The notes below the pieces were generated by a model, which had not been told where the DNA came from, made no database searches, and saw nothing but the letters and a program-made list of their open reading frames with translations. Of a stretch of 7,491 bases of DNA, positions 7,396-7,491 are shown piece by piece. The stretch lies in contig RGEP01000089.1 in NCBI GenBank assembly GCA_009918225.1, forward strand, positions 1 to 7,491, written 5' to 3'. The DNA is from Betaproteobacteria bacterium. Lineage in GTDB: Bacteria > Pseudomonadota > Gammaproteobacteria > Burkholderiales > Burkholderiaceae_C. The position numbers were made by a program, and so were the translations under genes. The stretch's first letter is position 1. Every line of letters begins with the position of its first letter.

Positions 7396-7491
7396 CCACA
7401 GCCTCAAACCCCACCGTCACGTCCGCAGCCGCCCATGCGCACTGCCGCTGCGGGGCCTTCCGGTTCGAGTCTGCCAGCCCGCCCATCCTGC
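7392..7491 (+). CDS. GFA-family (glutathione-dependent formaldehyde-activating-like) protein, N-terminal fragment
   Basis: Only the first 33 residues are in the window. After a short Ala/Thr-rich lead they read AHCRCGAFRFESASPPIL. The C-x-C-G-A pattern with a following beta-strand is the start of the GFA zinc-binding domain (compare GRCHCGALGWRL in the GNAT-GFA protein encoded at 5088-6062). The remaining Cys ligands lie beyond the window edge. It would be the second GFA domain in this gene run, directly after a glutathione S-transferase, so a link to glutathione or thiol adduct chemistry is possible but not shown. Confidence 0.7.
   Translation, partial: MTTASNPTVTSAAAHAHCRCGAFRFESASPPIL

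Noticed and set aside
6778..7407. 209-codon minus strand frame opposite the GST
   Set aside because: The + strand carries clear GST N- and C-terminal domains; this is their shadow.

Overview
The window is a GC-rich, gene-dense bacterial chromosome segment. Codon usage (strong G/C third positions), the RF3 sequence and the neighbouring families suggest a betaproteobacterium of the Burkholderiales, probably Comamonadaceae. That placement is from recognition, not from a search. I see no RNA gene, insertion sequence, phage gene or CRISPR array.

Layout: (1) 1-146, the 3' end of a DsrE-family gene. (2) 147-284, a short intergenic stretch with two inverted repeats, one a perfect 8-bp stem. (3) 285-1112 (+), an exported DUF2807 (head GIN domain) protein with a seven-fold VAGSG repeat. 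(4) 965-2503 (-), prfC, peptide chain release factor 3. It converges on the DUF2807 gene and overlaps it by 148 bp. The native ends of both genes appear to be missing, and each runs into the antisense of the other. (5) 2504-2609, a divergent promoter region with interleaved inverted repeats. (6) 2610-7491 (+), a tightly packed co-directional run: PaiB-like FMN-binding protein, SGNH hydrolase, GNAT-CWC fusion, small exported protein (frame broken), GNAT-GFA fusion, DUF1653-GNAT fusion, glutathione S-transferase (internally deleted) and the start of a second GFA-family gene. Gaps are 11 bp or less, or 4-bp stop/start overlaps, so this looks like one operon.

The two most notable themes are the run of three GNAT acetyltransferases, each fused to a different small partner domain, and a concentration of coding lesions. 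The lesions are a deletion joining the 3' ends of DUF2807 and prfC, a frame break in the exported protein, a one-base shift at the DUF1653 start and a deletion inside the GST. They may be real decay or sequencing/assembly errors; a truncated prfC and several damaged neighbours in 7.5 kb make error a serious possibility. I cannot demonstrate a new defence or mobile system here. The PaiB plus GNAT context resembles the Bacillus paiAB polyamine-acetylation theme and is the best functional lead.
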